The position numbers and the translations under genes are program-made. A stretch of 64,000 bases of DNA, taken from Alphaproteobacteria bacterium (GTDB taxonomy: Bacteria > Pseudomonadota > Alphaproteobacteria > Rhodobacterales > Rhodobacteraceae). The stretch is from contig JAUIAU010000016.1 of the NCBI GenBank assembly GCA_030425185.1, forward strand, positions 1 through 64,000, written 5' to 3'. The notes under the pieces were generated by a model. The model was not told the DNA's origin, did not search any database, and saw only the letters and a program-made list of their open reading frames with translations. Below are positions 46,064 to 54,510 of this stretch, piece after piece. Numbering within the stretch: the first letter of the stretch is position 1; each line of letters begins with the position of its first letter.

Positions 46064-47218
46064 TCAGCGGCGCGCGCCGACGCCGAGCGGCGTGGCGGGC
46101 GTGGTCGCGGGCACGCGGCCATAGGCCTGCGGCAGCGACACGGTTTTCAGATGCGGCATCACGCGGCTGCCGAAGTGGCGGCACTCGTCGAGATGCGGGT
46201 AGCCCGAGAAGATGAAGGCGCGGATGCCCATCTTCTGGTAGGCCTCGATTTCCGACAACACCTGATCGGTCGAGCCGACCAGCGCCGCGCCGCAGCCAGA
46301 GCGGGCCCGGCCGACGCCGGTCCACAGGTGCGGCTCGACATAGCCGAACTTGTCGGCCAGTTCGCGGGCGCGGGCCTGGTGGGCCACCCCGAGCGAGATC
46401 GAGTCATGCGCCCGGTCGCGGATCAGCTTGCCGTATTCGTCGTCGAGCTTGCTGACGAGATGCTCGGCATACTCGCGCGCTTCCTGCTCGGTGTCGCGGA
46501 CGATCATGTGGACGCGCAGACCGTAATCCAGCGTCCGGCCATGCGCCTCGGCGCGGGCGTTCACCGCCTTCATCCGCTCGGCGATCTGGTCCTTGGGCTC
46601 GGGCCACATCAGGTAGACGTCACAGTGCTCGGCGCAAAGCTCGATCGCGTCGGGCGAGTAGCCCCCGAAGTAAAGCAGCGGTCCGCCGGTCTGGTAGGGT
46701 TTCGCCGGATCGGTCGTCAGGCCTTTGAAGTCATAGACTTCGCCGGTGAAGTTGATCTCGTCCTGGGTCCAGGCCTGCTTCAGGATCTGCACCACTTCGC
46801 GCGACCGCCGGTAGCGGAAGCCCGACTCGGCCACCTCGCCCGGGAAGTCCGACGAGATGATGTTCACCGTCAGCCGCCCTTCCAGCATGTGGTCGAGCGT
46901 GGCGATGGTGCGGGCCAGCATGATCGGCTGCATCTCGCCGCAGCGGACGGCGGCCAGCATGTTGATCTTCGAGGTCAGCGGCGCGCAGCCCGCGACGAAG
47001 CTGAGCGTGTCCTGTCCGACCTGGTAGGACGAGGGGCACAGGATGTTGCGGAAGCCCTGTGCCTCGGCCTCCTTCACGATCGAGGAGCAATGCGCGAAGG
47101 ACGAGCGCAGCGAGCCGTCGGGGACGCCGAGGAATTCGTAGTCGTCCGAGCAGAGCGCGGCGAACCACGACACCTCCGCCCCGTCCAGATCGGCCGATGT
47201 CACCGGAACCACGGTCAT
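46064..47218 (-). CDS. smoC: SsuD-type FMNH2-dependent monooxygenase (sulfoquinovose monooxygenase candidate)
   Basis: A 384-residue LLM-class flavin monooxygenase of the alkanesulfonate monooxygenase branch (SsuD is about 380). Family features are [39 protein letters not shown] (about 103-141), [29 protein letters not shown] (about 197-225), [23 protein letters not shown] (about 298-320) and [11 protein letters not shown] (about 337). Its details ([24 protein letters not shown]) look closer to SmoC of oxidative sulfoquinovose desulfurisation than to SsuD. The ATG at 47218 has AAGGGAG upstream. It is the first gene of a leftward operon with the AKR, flavin reductase and TRAP genes. Confidence 0.8.
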   Translation of the reverse strand: MTVVPVTSADLDGAEVSWFAALCSDDYEFLGVPDGSLRSSFAHCSSIVKEAEAQGFRNILCPSSYQVGQDTLSFVAGCAPLTSKINMLAAVRCGEMQPIMLARTIATLDHMLEGRLTVNIISSDFPGEVAESGFRYRRSREVVQILKQAWTQDEINFTGEVYDFKGLTTDPAKPYQTGGPLLYFGGYSPDAIELCAEHCDVYLMWPEPKDQIAERMKAVNARAEAHGRTLDYGLRVHMIVRDTEQEAREYAEHLVSKLDDEYGKLIRDRAHDSISLGVAHQARARELADKFGYVEPHLWTGVGRARSGCGAALVGSTDQVLSEIEAYQKMGIRAFIFSGYPHLDECRHFGSRVMPHLKTVSLPQAYGRVPATTPATPLGVGARR

Positions 47219-47289
47219 GTGGATGCGTCTCCCTTCTGGCGTCCCGCGCTTCGTTAGCGCTGTCATTTGCCCCTTGCCTAGCACCGGAT

Positions 47290-47315
47290 TTGAGATGCAT
47301 CAATCCTGCATCAAT
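47290..47315. promoter_or_regulatory. Candidate operator of the GntR repressor
   Basis: TGCATCAAT occurs twice (47296-47304 and 47307-47315), spaced 11 bp. The first copy belongs to the dyad TTGAGATGCATCAA (47290-47303), whose TTGA/TCAA arms fit a dimeric repressor. The site lies in the 125-bp divergent gap between the monooxygenase and gntR genes. Confidence 0.55.
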
Positions 47316-47343
47316 TCTTTTTTCCACCCCGCCGCCGGGCCCG

Positions 47344-48036
47344 ATGACCGATACCGCCGCCCTTCCGAAGTACCTCCAGGTGTCCGAGCGCCTCGCCCGC
47401 CAGGTGACCGCCGGGCTGCTGCGCGCGGGCGAACGCCTGCCGCCCGAGCGCGAGATGGCCGAGGGCCTCGGCATCGCCGTCGGCACACTGCGCAAGGCGC
47501 TCGACCAGCTGGCGGCGCAGGGCATGCTGGAGCGCGTGCAGGGCTCCGGAAACTACATCAGGAAGCCCGCGCAGGCATCTAACATATATGCGTTTTTCCG
47601 CCTTGAGCTTGTCGCGGGCGGGGGGCTTCCGACAGCCCGGGTCCTGACCGTCGAGCGGGTTCCGAAACCGGGTGATCTGCCCGCGTTCGGCACCAGTGCG
47701 GACGGGCACCGCATCCGGCGCGTGCGCGCGCTTGACGGGGTGCCGGTGGCGCTCGAGGAAATCTGGCTCGACGGGGACGTGGCGGCGCGGGTCACGCCCG
47801 CCGACCTGTCGGAGTCGCTCTATCTCTTCTACCGCGAGCGGCTTGGCCTCGCCATCACGCGAATCGAGGACCGGGTCGGCATCGCACCCCCGCCGGGCTT
47901 CGGCGCCGAGGCGCTGGCGCTGCCCGATCCCGCCTGTTTCGTCGAGCGGCTGAGCTGGGCGGTGGAGGATCACCCGATCGAGTTTTCGCGCACCTGGGTC
48001 CATTCCGACCGGGCCCGTTATGTCGCGCGCAGTTAG
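47344..48036 (+). CDS. GntR-family regulator with UTRA domain (HutC type)
   Basis: A 230-residue regulator. Residues 8-72 form the winged helix (LPPEREMAEGLGIAVGTLRKALDQLAAQGMLERVQGSGNYI). Residues 85-225 form the UTRA ligand domain (RVRALDGVPVALEEIWLDGD; FYRERLGLAITRIEDRV). UTRA regulators usually sense sugars or amino-acid derivatives. It is transcribed away from the monooxygenase operon and is followed 24 bp later by a Gfo/Idh/MocA dehydrogenase gene, so it probably controls both units. The ATG at 47344 starts the conserved domain; the operator candidate lies directly upstream. Confidence 0.88.
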   Translation: MTDTAALPKYLQVSERLARQVTAGLLRAGERLPPEREMAEGLGIAVGTLRKALDQLAAQGMLERVQGSGNYIRKPAQASNIYAFFRLELVAGGGLPTARVLTVERVPKPGDLPAFGTSADGHRIRRVRALDGVPVALEEIWLDGDVAARVTPADLSESLYLFYRERLGLAITRIEDRVGIAPPPGFGAEALALPDPACFVERLSWAVEDHPIEFSRTWVHSDRARYVARS

Positions 48037-48060
48037 GGCCAGAGGAGGGCCTGCCCCAGA

Positions 48061-49173
48061 ATGACACTGAAATACGGGCTTATCGGCGCCGGGATGATGG
48101 GCCAGGAGCACATCCGGAACATCGCGCTGCTGCACGAGGTCGAGGTCGCCGCCTTCTACGAGCCGGATGACGGCATGGCCGCCGCGGCGCAGGCGCTGGT
48201 GCCGCACGCGGCGCGCGCCGGCAGCGTGGCCGAGGTGCTGGCGCGGGACGACCTCGACGCGCTGGTCATCGCGTCGCCGAACCATCTGCATGTCGGCCAG
48301 CTGGAAGTGATTGCCGCGACCCGGCCGCTGCCGGTCCTCTGCGAGAAGCCGATCTGCACCCAGCCCGGCGATCTGGCACGTATCGAGTCGCTGGTGTCCA
48401 GCTTTCCGGCCCCGATCTGGGTCGCGATGGAGTATCGCTACATGCCCCCGGTGGCGGCGCTACTCGAATCGATGACGCGCGTCACGGGTGGCGTGAAGAT
48501 GCTGTCGATTCGTGAACACCGCTTCCCGTTTTTGGCCAAGGTCGGCGACTGGAACCGGTTCAACGCGAACACCGGCGGCACCTTCGTCGAGAAGTGCTGT
48601 CACTTCTTCGACCTGATGCGGCACGCGCTCGGCTCGGACCCGGTTCGCGTCACCGCCAGCGCCGGGCAGGCGGTGAACCACCTCGACGAACGCTACGGCG
48701 ACCGGGTGCCCGACATCTGGGACCATGGCTACGTGCTGGTTGATTTCGCCTGCGGGACCCGCGCGATGCTGGAACTCTGCATGTTCGCGGAGGGCTCGCG
48801 CTACCAGGAAGAGCTCTGCGCCGTGGGGCCGAAGGGCAAGATCGAGGCGCTGGTGCCCGGCCCGACCCGGTTCTGGAACATGGACGCCGGCGCCCCGCCG
48901 GTGCCGCAGGTGATCGAGAGCCCGCGTTACCCGACCGGGGTCGTCACCCGCGACGTGCCGGTCGATGCGACCCTGCTGGCGGCGGGCGACCACAACGGAT
49001 CGACCTTCTACCAGCACCGGCAGTTCGCCGATCTGGTGCGCAAGGGCAGCGGTCAGCCCGAGGTCACCCTGCGTGACGGGGCCTGGGCGGTCGCCATGGG
49101 GCTGGCGGCCCAGAAGGCGGCCGCCGAGCGGCGCGTGGTTGAAATGTCCGAGATCTATGCGCCTGCGGGTTGA
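48061..49173 (+). CDS. Gfo/Idh/MocA family oxidoreductase
   Basis: A 370-residue NAD(P)-dependent sugar/inositol dehydrogenase-like protein. The N-terminal Rossmann domain (KYGLIGAGMMGQEHIRNIAL, residues 3-22; LVIASPNHLHVGQ, about 75-87) includes the usual catalytic lysine in the CEKPI motif (about 98). The C-terminal domain has GGTFVEKCCHFFDLMRHALG (about 175-194). Substrates in this family are sugars, inositols or their derivatives. Its place next to a sulfo-sugar-type operon and behind a UTRA regulator suggests it acts on a sugar linked to that pathway, such as the sugar or glycerol part. Confidence 0.85.
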   Translation: MTLKYGLIGAGMMGQEHIRNIALLHEVEVAAFYEPDDGMAAAAQALVPHAARAGSVAEVLARDDLDALVIASPNHLHVGQLEVIAATRPLPVLCEKPICTQPGDLARIESLVSSFPAPIWVAMEYRYMPPVAALLESMTRVTGGVKMLSIREHRFPFLAKVGDWNRFNANTGGTFVEKCCHFFDLMRHALGSDPVRVTASAGQAVNHLDERYGDRVPDIWDHGYVLVDFACGTRAMLELCMFAEGSRYQEELCAVGPKGKIEALVPGPTRFWNMDAGAPPVPQVIESPRYPTGVVTRDVPVDATLLAAGDHNGSTFYQHRQFADLVRKGSGQPEVTLRDGAWAVAMGLAAQKAAAERRVVEMSEIYAPAG

Positions 49174-49215
49174 AACCGGCGATATCTGGGGTCAGTTCGT
49201 CGAAAATTTCGCGCA

Positions 49216-49236
49216 TTGACAGATTGTCGCACTCTG
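49216..49236. promoter_or_regulatory. Promoter-like TTGACA with overlapping dyad
   Basis: TTGACA at 49216-49221 overlaps a GACAGA/TCTGTC inverted repeat in the gap before the small membrane protein gene. The -35 element is perfect, but no good -10 is seen at 17 bp, so this is a weak call. Confidence 0.35.
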
Positions 49237-49290
49237 TCGATGGCCTAGGTAGAGCCGGGAACGATCCCGACTCTGCCCCAGGGCCCCGCG

Positions 49291-49605
49291 ATGCCGTACC
49301 TTATCCGCTTCATGATCCGCCATTTCTCGCTGGGCTTCGCGCTCGGGCTGACAGTCGTCGGCCTGATGATCTGGCATGATGTTCTCAACCTTGGCCGTCT
49401 CTTCGACGGCAAGGACACGCTCGGCGCGCTGGCACTGTTCTGCGGGCTGATGGGACTGACCTTCGGGTCGGTCCAGATGGCCGTCGCGGTGATGACCGCC
49501 GAAGATCCCGGCGTCGCCCCGGTCCGCGAGCCGGGCCCGGCCGAAGCCGCGCGCATGAAGGAAGTGCGGGATCGCCGCGCGCAGAAGCCGCCGCGGCGGG
49601 GCTGA
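49291..49605 (+). CDS. Small two-helix membrane protein
   Basis: A 104-residue protein with two membrane helices (FSLGFALGLTVVGLMIWHDVL, about 12-32; ALALFCGLMGLTFGSVQMAVAVM, about 45-68) and a charged C-terminal tail with many Arg and Lys residues (RMKEVRDRRAQKPPRRG) expected in the cytoplasm. I recognise no characterised family. It stands alone between the dehydrogenase gene and the convergent hyp operon, with its own promoter-like TTGACA upstream. Confidence 0.7.
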   Translation: MPYLIRFMIRHFSLGFALGLTVVGLMIWHDVLNLGRLFDGKDTLGALALFCGLMGLTFGSVQMAVAVMTAEDPGVAPVREPGPAEAARMKEVRDRRAQKPPRRG

Positions 49606-49607
49606 GA

Positions 49608-49652
49608 CCTCCGGCGCGCGTCGGGCCGGGGTGGACCGGGGCGCGCCGGAGG
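49608..49652. terminator. 12-bp GC hairpin between convergent genes
   Basis: CCTCCGGCGCGC (49608-49619) pairs with GCGCGCCGGAGG (49641-49652), 3 bp after the small membrane-protein stop and just before the hypE stop. There is no T-run, but the stem is long enough to mark the 3' end of both transcripts. Confidence 0.55.
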
Positions 49653-49670
49653 GCTCGCCCGACAAGCGGG

Positions 49671-50711
49671 TCAGCAGATCCGGGGCAATTGTTCCCCGAC
49701 GAGCATGTCCACGATTCGACGCCCGCCAAAGAGCGTATTCATGACCACACGTCCGGGATTCGCGGCGGTCGCGCGCCCGATGGCGACGGCGTTGCGCCCC
49801 TCCGGCGTGGCCCGCATCGCGGCCAGGGCAGCCTCGGCCTCGGCCTCCGGGACGAAGGTGACGAGGGTGCCCTCGTTGGCAAGGTAGAGCGGATCGAGCC
49901 CGAGGATCTCGCACATTCCCTTGACCTCGGGCCGCAGGGGCAGGGCGGTCTCGTCGATCTCGATGCCCACACCGGCCTCGGTGGCGATCTCGTTCAGCGC
50001 GCTGGCCACCCCGCCGCGCGTGGCGTCGCGGGCGGCCCGCGTGCCCGGCGCCGCCGTGATCAGCGCCTCCATCAGGTGGCCCAATCCTGCACAGTCGCTG
50101 ACAAGATCGGTCGACAGCGCCATGTCTCCCCGTGCGGCGAGGATCGCCGCCCCGTGATCGCCCAGCACCCCGTTGACCAGCGCCACGTCGCCCGGCCGCA
50201 CCTGCGCGGCGGCCAGCGACCGGCCCGGCGGGATCACGCCGACCCCGGCGGTGGTCACGAACACGGTGTCCGCCGCGCCGCGCTGCACCACCTTGGTGTC
50301 GCCGGTCACGATCCGGATCCCGGCCTTCTCGGCCTCGGCCTGCATCGAGGCGACGATCCGGCGCAGCAGCGCGATCTCGCAACCCTCCTCGATGATGAAG
50401 GCCGCCGACAGCCAGAGCGGACGCGCGCCCCCGACCGCCAGGTCGTTGATCGTGCCGCACACCGCGATCTTGCCGATGTCGCCGCCGGGAAACTCGACCG
50501 GCGAGACGACGAAACTGTCGGTGGTGAAGGCCAGCTGCGCGCCGGGTTCGGCCAGTGCGGCGTGGGTCAGCCGCGCCTGATCCTCGGTGCCGGGCGGCAG
50601 GAACACGCCGGTGAAGACGCTGTCGATCAGGTCGCGCATGGCCCGTCCTCCGCCGCCGTGCGACAGGGTGACATGGGTATCGCGCAGGCGGTCGGGGGGC
50701 ATCGCGTTCAT
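49671..50711 (-). CDS. hypE: Hydrogenase maturation protein HypE
   Basis: A 346-residue ATP-dependent dehydratase. It converts a carbamoyl group, received from HypF on its C-terminal cysteine, into the cyanide ligand of the NiFe site. The protein ends PRIC, with the essential cysteine last. AIR-synthase-like motifs are visible: THVTLSHGGGGRAMRDLI (about 13-30), FTTDSFVVSPVEFPGGDIGKIAVCGTINDLAVGGA (about 58-92). Its start overlaps the hypD stop by 4 bp. It is the last gene of the hup-hyp operon. Confidence 0.97.
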   Translation of the reverse strand: MNAMPPDRLRDTHVTLSHGGGGRAMRDLIDSVFTGVFLPPGTEDQARLTHAALAEPGAQLAFTTDSFVVSPVEFPGGDIGKIAVCGTINDLAVGGARPLWLSAAFIIEEGCEIALLRRIVASMQAEAEKAGIRIVTGDTKVVQRGAADTVFVTTAGVGVIPPGRSLAAAQVRPGDVALVNGVLGDHGAAILAARGDMALSTDLVSDCAGLGHLMEALITAAPGTRAARDATRGGVASALNEIATEAGVGIEIDETALPLRPEVKGMCEILGLDPLYLANEGTLVTFVPEAEAEAALAAMRATPEGRNAVAIGRATAANPGRVVMNTLFGGRRIVDMLVGEQLPRIC

Positions 50712-51853
50712 TCCGCCGCCTCCAGCGCCCGGGCCCCGCCGTACTGGTAGTAGGCCGCGCAGGCGCCTTCGGAGGACACCATCAGCGCGCCCAGCGGCAT
50801 CTCGGGCGTGCAGCCGCGCCCGAACTGCGGACAGGCGGTCGGCTTCATGCGGCCGGTCATCACCGCCCCGCAGGCGCAGCCCTCCGGCTCGGGCACGACC
50901 CGGGGCGCGCCCTTGCCATAGCCCACGCCGAATTTCGATTCCGCGTCATACATACGATAGGCATCACGGATCCGCAGGCCGGACGCGTCGATCTCGCCCA
51001 GACCCCGCCATTCGAAGCTCGGGCGCGGCTCGTAGACGTCCGCGATGGCGGCCAGCGACACCGGGTTGCCGAACTCGGGCACCACGCGGGCATACTGGTT
51101 CTCGACGCAGGCGCGGCCGTCGCGGATCTGGCGCAGGACCATCAGCACCGACTGCAGCAGGTCGAGCGGTTCGAACCCCGCCACGACGATCGGCTTTCCG
51201 TAGTCTTCCGCAATGAAATCATAAGGATGGGTTCCGATCACCATGCTCACATGGCCCGGGCCCACGAAGCCGTCGAGCACCATGTCGGGATCGTCGAGCA
51301 GCGCGCGGATCGGAGGCGGAACGGTGATGTGGTTGCAGAACACGCTGAAGTTCCCGAGACCCTCGCGCGCCGCGGCCTGGATCGACAGCGCGGTCGAGGG
51401 CGTTGTCGTCTCGAATCCGAGACCGAAGAACACGATTTCACGGTCGGGGTTGCGCCGCGCCAGTTCCAGCGCGTCGAGCGGCGAATAAACCATGCGGATG
51501 TCGGCCCCCGCCGCTTTGGCCTGCATCAGCGAACCGCGCGTGCCCGGCACGCGCATGGCATCGCCGAAGGTGGTGAAGATCACCTCGGGACGTTCCGCGA
51601 TCTCGATGCACTCGTCGACCCGCGACATCGGCAGCACGCAGACCGGGCAGCCCGGCCCATGGATGAATTCGACGCCGGGCGGGGTCAGCTTGTCGAGCCC
51701 GTAGCGGAAGATCGCGTGGGTGTGGCCGCCGCAGATCTCCATGATGTGGACCGGGTTCTCGGCGGTCGCGCCGATTTCGCCGGTCACGACGTCAATCGCG
51801 GTCAGCAGGGCCTTCGCGCGCGCCGGGTCGCGGAAATCGTCGATCAGGTTCAT
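50708..51853 (-). CDS. hypD: Hydrogenase maturation protein HypD
   Basis: A 381-residue iron-sulfur protein on which the Fe(CN)2CO unit is assembled with HypC. Conserved cysteine motifs are ICGGHTHAIFRYGLD (Cys 41), HGPGCPVCVLP (about 69-72), and the cluster-binding C-terminal region CACG...TACPQFGRGCTPE (about 330-360). ATG 51853 overlaps the hypC stop by 4 bp. The length is standard (about 370-380). Confidence 0.97.
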   Translation of the reverse strand: MNLIDDFRDPARAKALLTAIDVVTGEIGATAENPVHIMEICGGHTHAIFRYGLDKLTPPGVEFIHGPGCPVCVLPMSRVDECIEIAERPEVIFTTFGDAMRVPGTRGSLMQAKAAGADIRMVYSPLDALELARRNPDREIVFFGLGFETTTPSTALSIQAAAREGLGNFSVFCNHITVPPPIRALLDDPDMVLDGFVGPGHVSMVIGTHPYDFIAEDYGKPIVVAGFEPLDLLQSVLMVLRQIRDGRACVENQYARVVPEFGNPVSLAAIADVYEPRPSFEWRGLGEIDASGLRIRDAYRMYDAESKFGVGYGKGAPRVVPEPEGCACGAVMTGRMKPTACPQFGRGCTPEMPLGALMVSSEGACAAYYQYGGARALEAAE

Positions 51854-52143
51854 GGCCGCACCTCCTCCAGGGCCGCGGCGCCTTCGGCCATCGCGGCAAG
51901 CGTTTCCTGCGCTTCTCCGAGGTCGCGCAAGGCCTCCAGGGTCGCGGCGGCCTCGGCCTCGTCGATCAGGGCCATCGCGAAACCGACATGGATCAGCGCC
52001 CAGGCGCCGATCAGCGCGTCGATGTCGTTGCCCGCGACGCAGGCCACCGAGACCTCGCGCCGGACGCCCGAGACATCGGCGATCGCCATCTGCCGGTCGC
52101 GGTCGGTGATGCGGACGATCTGTCCGGGGATTCCGAGACACAT
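51850..52143 (-). CDS. hypC: Hydrogenase maturation chaperone HypC
   Basis: A 97-residue HypC/HupF-family chaperone. The N-terminal MCLGIPGQIV provides Cys 2, which binds the Fe(CN)2CO precursor and the HupL intermediate. The C-terminal tail is Ala/Glu-rich and slightly longer than usual. It lies 3 bp after hupR and overlaps hypD by 4 bp. A second family member, HupF, is encoded at 57941-58261. Confidence 0.96.
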   Translation of the reverse strand: MCLGIPGQIVRITDRDRQMAIADVSGVRREVSVACVAGNDIDALIGAWALIHVGFAMALIDEAEAAATLEALRDLGEAQETLAAMAEGAAALEEVRP

Positions 52144-52146
52144 GGC

Positions 52147-53619
52147 TCAGGCCTCCTCTTTCTCGTGGGCCGCTTCCAGCGGCGGGGTGATGCCATAGCG
52201 GTCGAGCTTCGCGCGCAGGCCGACCCGGCTGAGCCCGAGGTCCGCGGCGGCGCGGCTCTTGTTCCATTTGCGGCGGATCAGGGTTTCCCGGATGATCCGC
52301 TTCTCCAGCGTCTCGACCCGGTCCTTCAGCGGCCCGGCGAGGGCGAGCGCGGCGGTCAGGCTGGCCTCGTCCTCGGCCCCCTGCGGCGGAGCGGTCAGGA
52401 TGTGGCGCGAGATCAGGTCGGCCCCCAGCACGCTGTCCTGCGAGAAGATCAGCATGCGCGTCACCTCGTTGGCGAGTTCGCGCAGGTTGCCGGGCCAGTC
52501 ATAGGCGGCGAGGCAGTCGAGGGCGGCGTCGTCGAAGCCGCGGACCGGCTTGCCATGCGCCGTGGCCGCGTCGAACAGGAACTGCGTGGCGATCAGCGGG
52601 ATGTCGCGGGGCCGGTCGCGCAGGGGCGGCAGGGTCAGCTCGGTCACCGACAGGGCGTAGTAGAGATCTTCGCGGAAGCGGCCCGCCTCGACCTCGGCGG
52701 CCAGATCGGCGCTGCTGCCGGTCAGGACGCGGACCTGCGCGGTCAGCACCTCGGTGCCGCCGGCCGGAACGTACTGGCGGTCGCGGAGCAGGCGCAGGAG
52801 CGCCAGTTGCAGGCGCGGGCCCAGCATGTGGACGCCGTCGAGGAAGAGCGTGCCGCCCTCGGCGCGCGCGACAAGGCCCGGCCGTGCCCCGGTGGCGCGG
52901 CGGCTGCCGAAGAGCTCGGCCTCGATCAGGTCGTCGGTCAGGCCCGGGCAGGTCAGGTTCTGGAACGGACGGTCCGAGCGGAGCGAGGCGCCGTGGATCG
53001 CCCGGGCCAGCGTGTCCTTACCGGTGCCCTGTTCGCCCCGGATCAGGACCGGGACATCGAAACTCGCGAATTGCAGGGCTGTCCGCAGCAGCGGTCCCAT
53101 CGGGCTGTCGGGCGCGCGGAGGATGCGGTCGAAGCCGTCGCTTTCACGCAGCAGGCGGCGGCGCTGCACCTCGTGCCGGGGGCCGGTCCCGTTCGACAGG
53201 CAGCGCACTTCCAGCCGCAGCCGGTCATGCTCGCGCGCAAGATCGAAGGCCGCGACGGCGGTCTGGGCCGCCACGCGCAACAGGGGGCCGGGACAGGGTC
53301 GGGTCAGGACCTGTTGCGGCGAGATTTCGCCGAGCCGCGCCGCCACCGCGGCCTGGGCGCCCGCGTCGATCATCGCGATGCGGCCGATCGCGGGCCACCG
53401 ATTGCGAACCCTGGACAGGATCGTGCAGGTTTCGGGCGCGTCGGGCAGCATGCCGCAGAACACGGCCTGCACGTCCTCGTCCTCGAGGATCGGAAGCGCC
53501 TCGGCCGCGTCTCGTGCCTCCAGCAGGTCGAACCCGTCCGCCAGCGCCTGCGCCACGGCGCGGCGGGCGGCGGGGTCGGGATCGACCACCAGCAGCGTGG
53601 GGAGGCGGGCGGCGGGCAT
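52147..53619 (-). CDS. hupR: Hydrogenase transcriptional regulator HupR (degenerate receiver, no GAFTGA)
   Basis: A 490-residue NtrC-like protein placed, as in R. capsulatus, between hypB and hypC. Receiver domain 1-125, AAA+ domain about 170-400 with Walker A GEQGTGKD (about 195) and Walker B GGTLFLDG (about 257), and a Fis-type helix-turn-helix at the end (SRAAADLGLSRVGLRAKLDRYGI). Unusual points: the phospho-acceptor aspartate position reads Cys 55 (AVFCGMLPDA), and the conserved lysine is Arg (LTRPC). The sigma-54-contacting GAFTGA loop is missing (ELFGSRRATGARPGLVARAEGG). The protein probably works without phosphorylation and with the sigma-70 polymerase. Confidence 0.92.
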   Translation of the reverse strand: MPAARLPTLLVVDPDPAARRAVAQALADGFDLLEARDAAEALPILEDEDVQAVFCGMLPDAPETCTILSRVRNRWPAIGRIAMIDAGAQAAVAARLGEISPQQVLTRPCPGPLLRVAAQTAVAAFDLAREHDRLRLEVRCLSNGTGPRHEVQRRRLLRESDGFDRILRAPDSPMGPLLRTALQFASFDVPVLIRGEQGTGKDTLARAIHGASLRSDRPFQNLTCPGLTDDLIEAELFGSRRATGARPGLVARAEGGTLFLDGVHMLGPRLQLALLRLLRDRQYVPAGGTEVLTAQVRVLTGSSADLAAEVEAGRFREDLYYALSVTELTLPPLRDRPRDIPLIATQFLFDAATAHGKPVRGFDDAALDCLAAYDWPGNLRELANEVTRMLIFSQDSVLGADLISRHILTAPPQGAEDEASLTAALALAGPLKDRVETLEKRIIRETLIRRKWNKSRAAADLGLSRVGLRAKLDRYGITPPLEAAHEKEEA

Positions 53620-53622
53620 GAC

Positions 53623-54510
53623 CTACTCGGCGGCCTGCGTCTGCGCGGATTTCGCCCGCAGCGCCTTGATCCCGGCCTGTGCCCGCAGCCAGGCGATCCA
53701 GATGTCGAGCCCCTCGCCGGTGCGGGCCGAGACGCGCAGCACCTCGATGGCCGGATTGACCCGGCGCAGGTTGGCCTCGTAGGCGTCGAGATCGGCGTCG
53801 CAATAGGGCGCGAGGTCGGTCTTGTTCAGAATCGCCAGCCGGGCGGCGGTAAACATGTCGGGGTATTTCAGCGGCTTGTCCTCGCCCTCGGTCACGCTGA
53901 GGATCGCCACCTTGCAGTCCTCGCCGAGGTCGAACCCCGCCGGGCAGACCAGGTTGCCGACGTTCTCGATGAAGACGAGGCTTTCCGGCGCGAGGTCCAG
54001 ATGGTCGAGCGCATGGCCCACCATGTGGCCGTCGAGATGGCAGCCCTTGCCGGTGTTGATCTGGATCGCGGGCGCGCCCGTCGCGCGGATGCGGTCGGCA
54101 TCGTTCGCGGTCTGCTGGTCGCCCTCGATCACCGCCAGCGGGGTGTCCCCGAGGGCCCGGATCGTGGCGCAAAGCAGCGTCGTCTTGCCCGAGCCGGGCG
54201 ACGAGACGAGGTTGACCGCATAGGCCCCGAGCCCGGCCAGACGCGCCCGGTTGGTGCGGGCATGGGCGTCGTTCTTGGCGAGGATATCGGTTTCGACCTG
54301 GATCAGGCGCTCCTGGCTCATGCCGCCGACGCTGACGCCTGCCGGGCCGGTGCCGAAGTGCAGATCGCCGTGGGCCCCGTGATGATGGTGCCCGTGGTGA
54401 TCGTGGGAATGATCATGCCCGTGGTCATGGTCGTGCCCGTGCCCATGCTCATGCCCGTGTGAATGTCCTTCAACCGTCGTGTCGCCACAGCCGCAGACCG
54501 TGCACATCAC
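53623..54510 (-). CDS. hypB: Hydrogenase nickel incorporation GTPase HypB
   Basis: A 295-residue nickel-metallochaperone GTPase. It starts [10 protein letters not shown] (the high-affinity CxxCGC nickel site) and continues with a histidine-rich nickel-storage tract (about 16-45). The GTPase P-loop [11 protein letters not shown] is at about 102-112; DLAPYCDAD and the NKTDL base-recognition motif are near 230-240. It lies 3 bp before hupR, and its start overlaps the hypA stop by 4 bp. Confidence 0.97.
   Translation of the reverse strand: MMCTVCGCGDTTVEGHSHGHEHGHGHDHDHGHDHSHDHHGHHHHGAHGDLHFGTGPAGVSVGGMSQERLIQVETDILAKNDAHARTNRARLAGLGAYAVNLVSSPGSGKTTLLCATIRALGDTPLAVIEGDQQTANDADRIRATGAPAIQINTGKGCHLDGHMVGHALDHLDLAPESLVFIENVGNLVCPAGFDLGEDCKVAILSVTEGEDKPLKYPDMFTAARLAILNKTDLAPYCDADLDAYEANLRRVNPAIEVLRVSARTGEGLDIWIAWLRAQAGIKALRAKSAQTQAAE

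Noticed and set aside
51988-54462. Long rightward open frame opposite hypB and hupR
   Set aside because: Antisense to well-conserved genes, repetitive Arg/Gly/Gln content and no plausible start signals.
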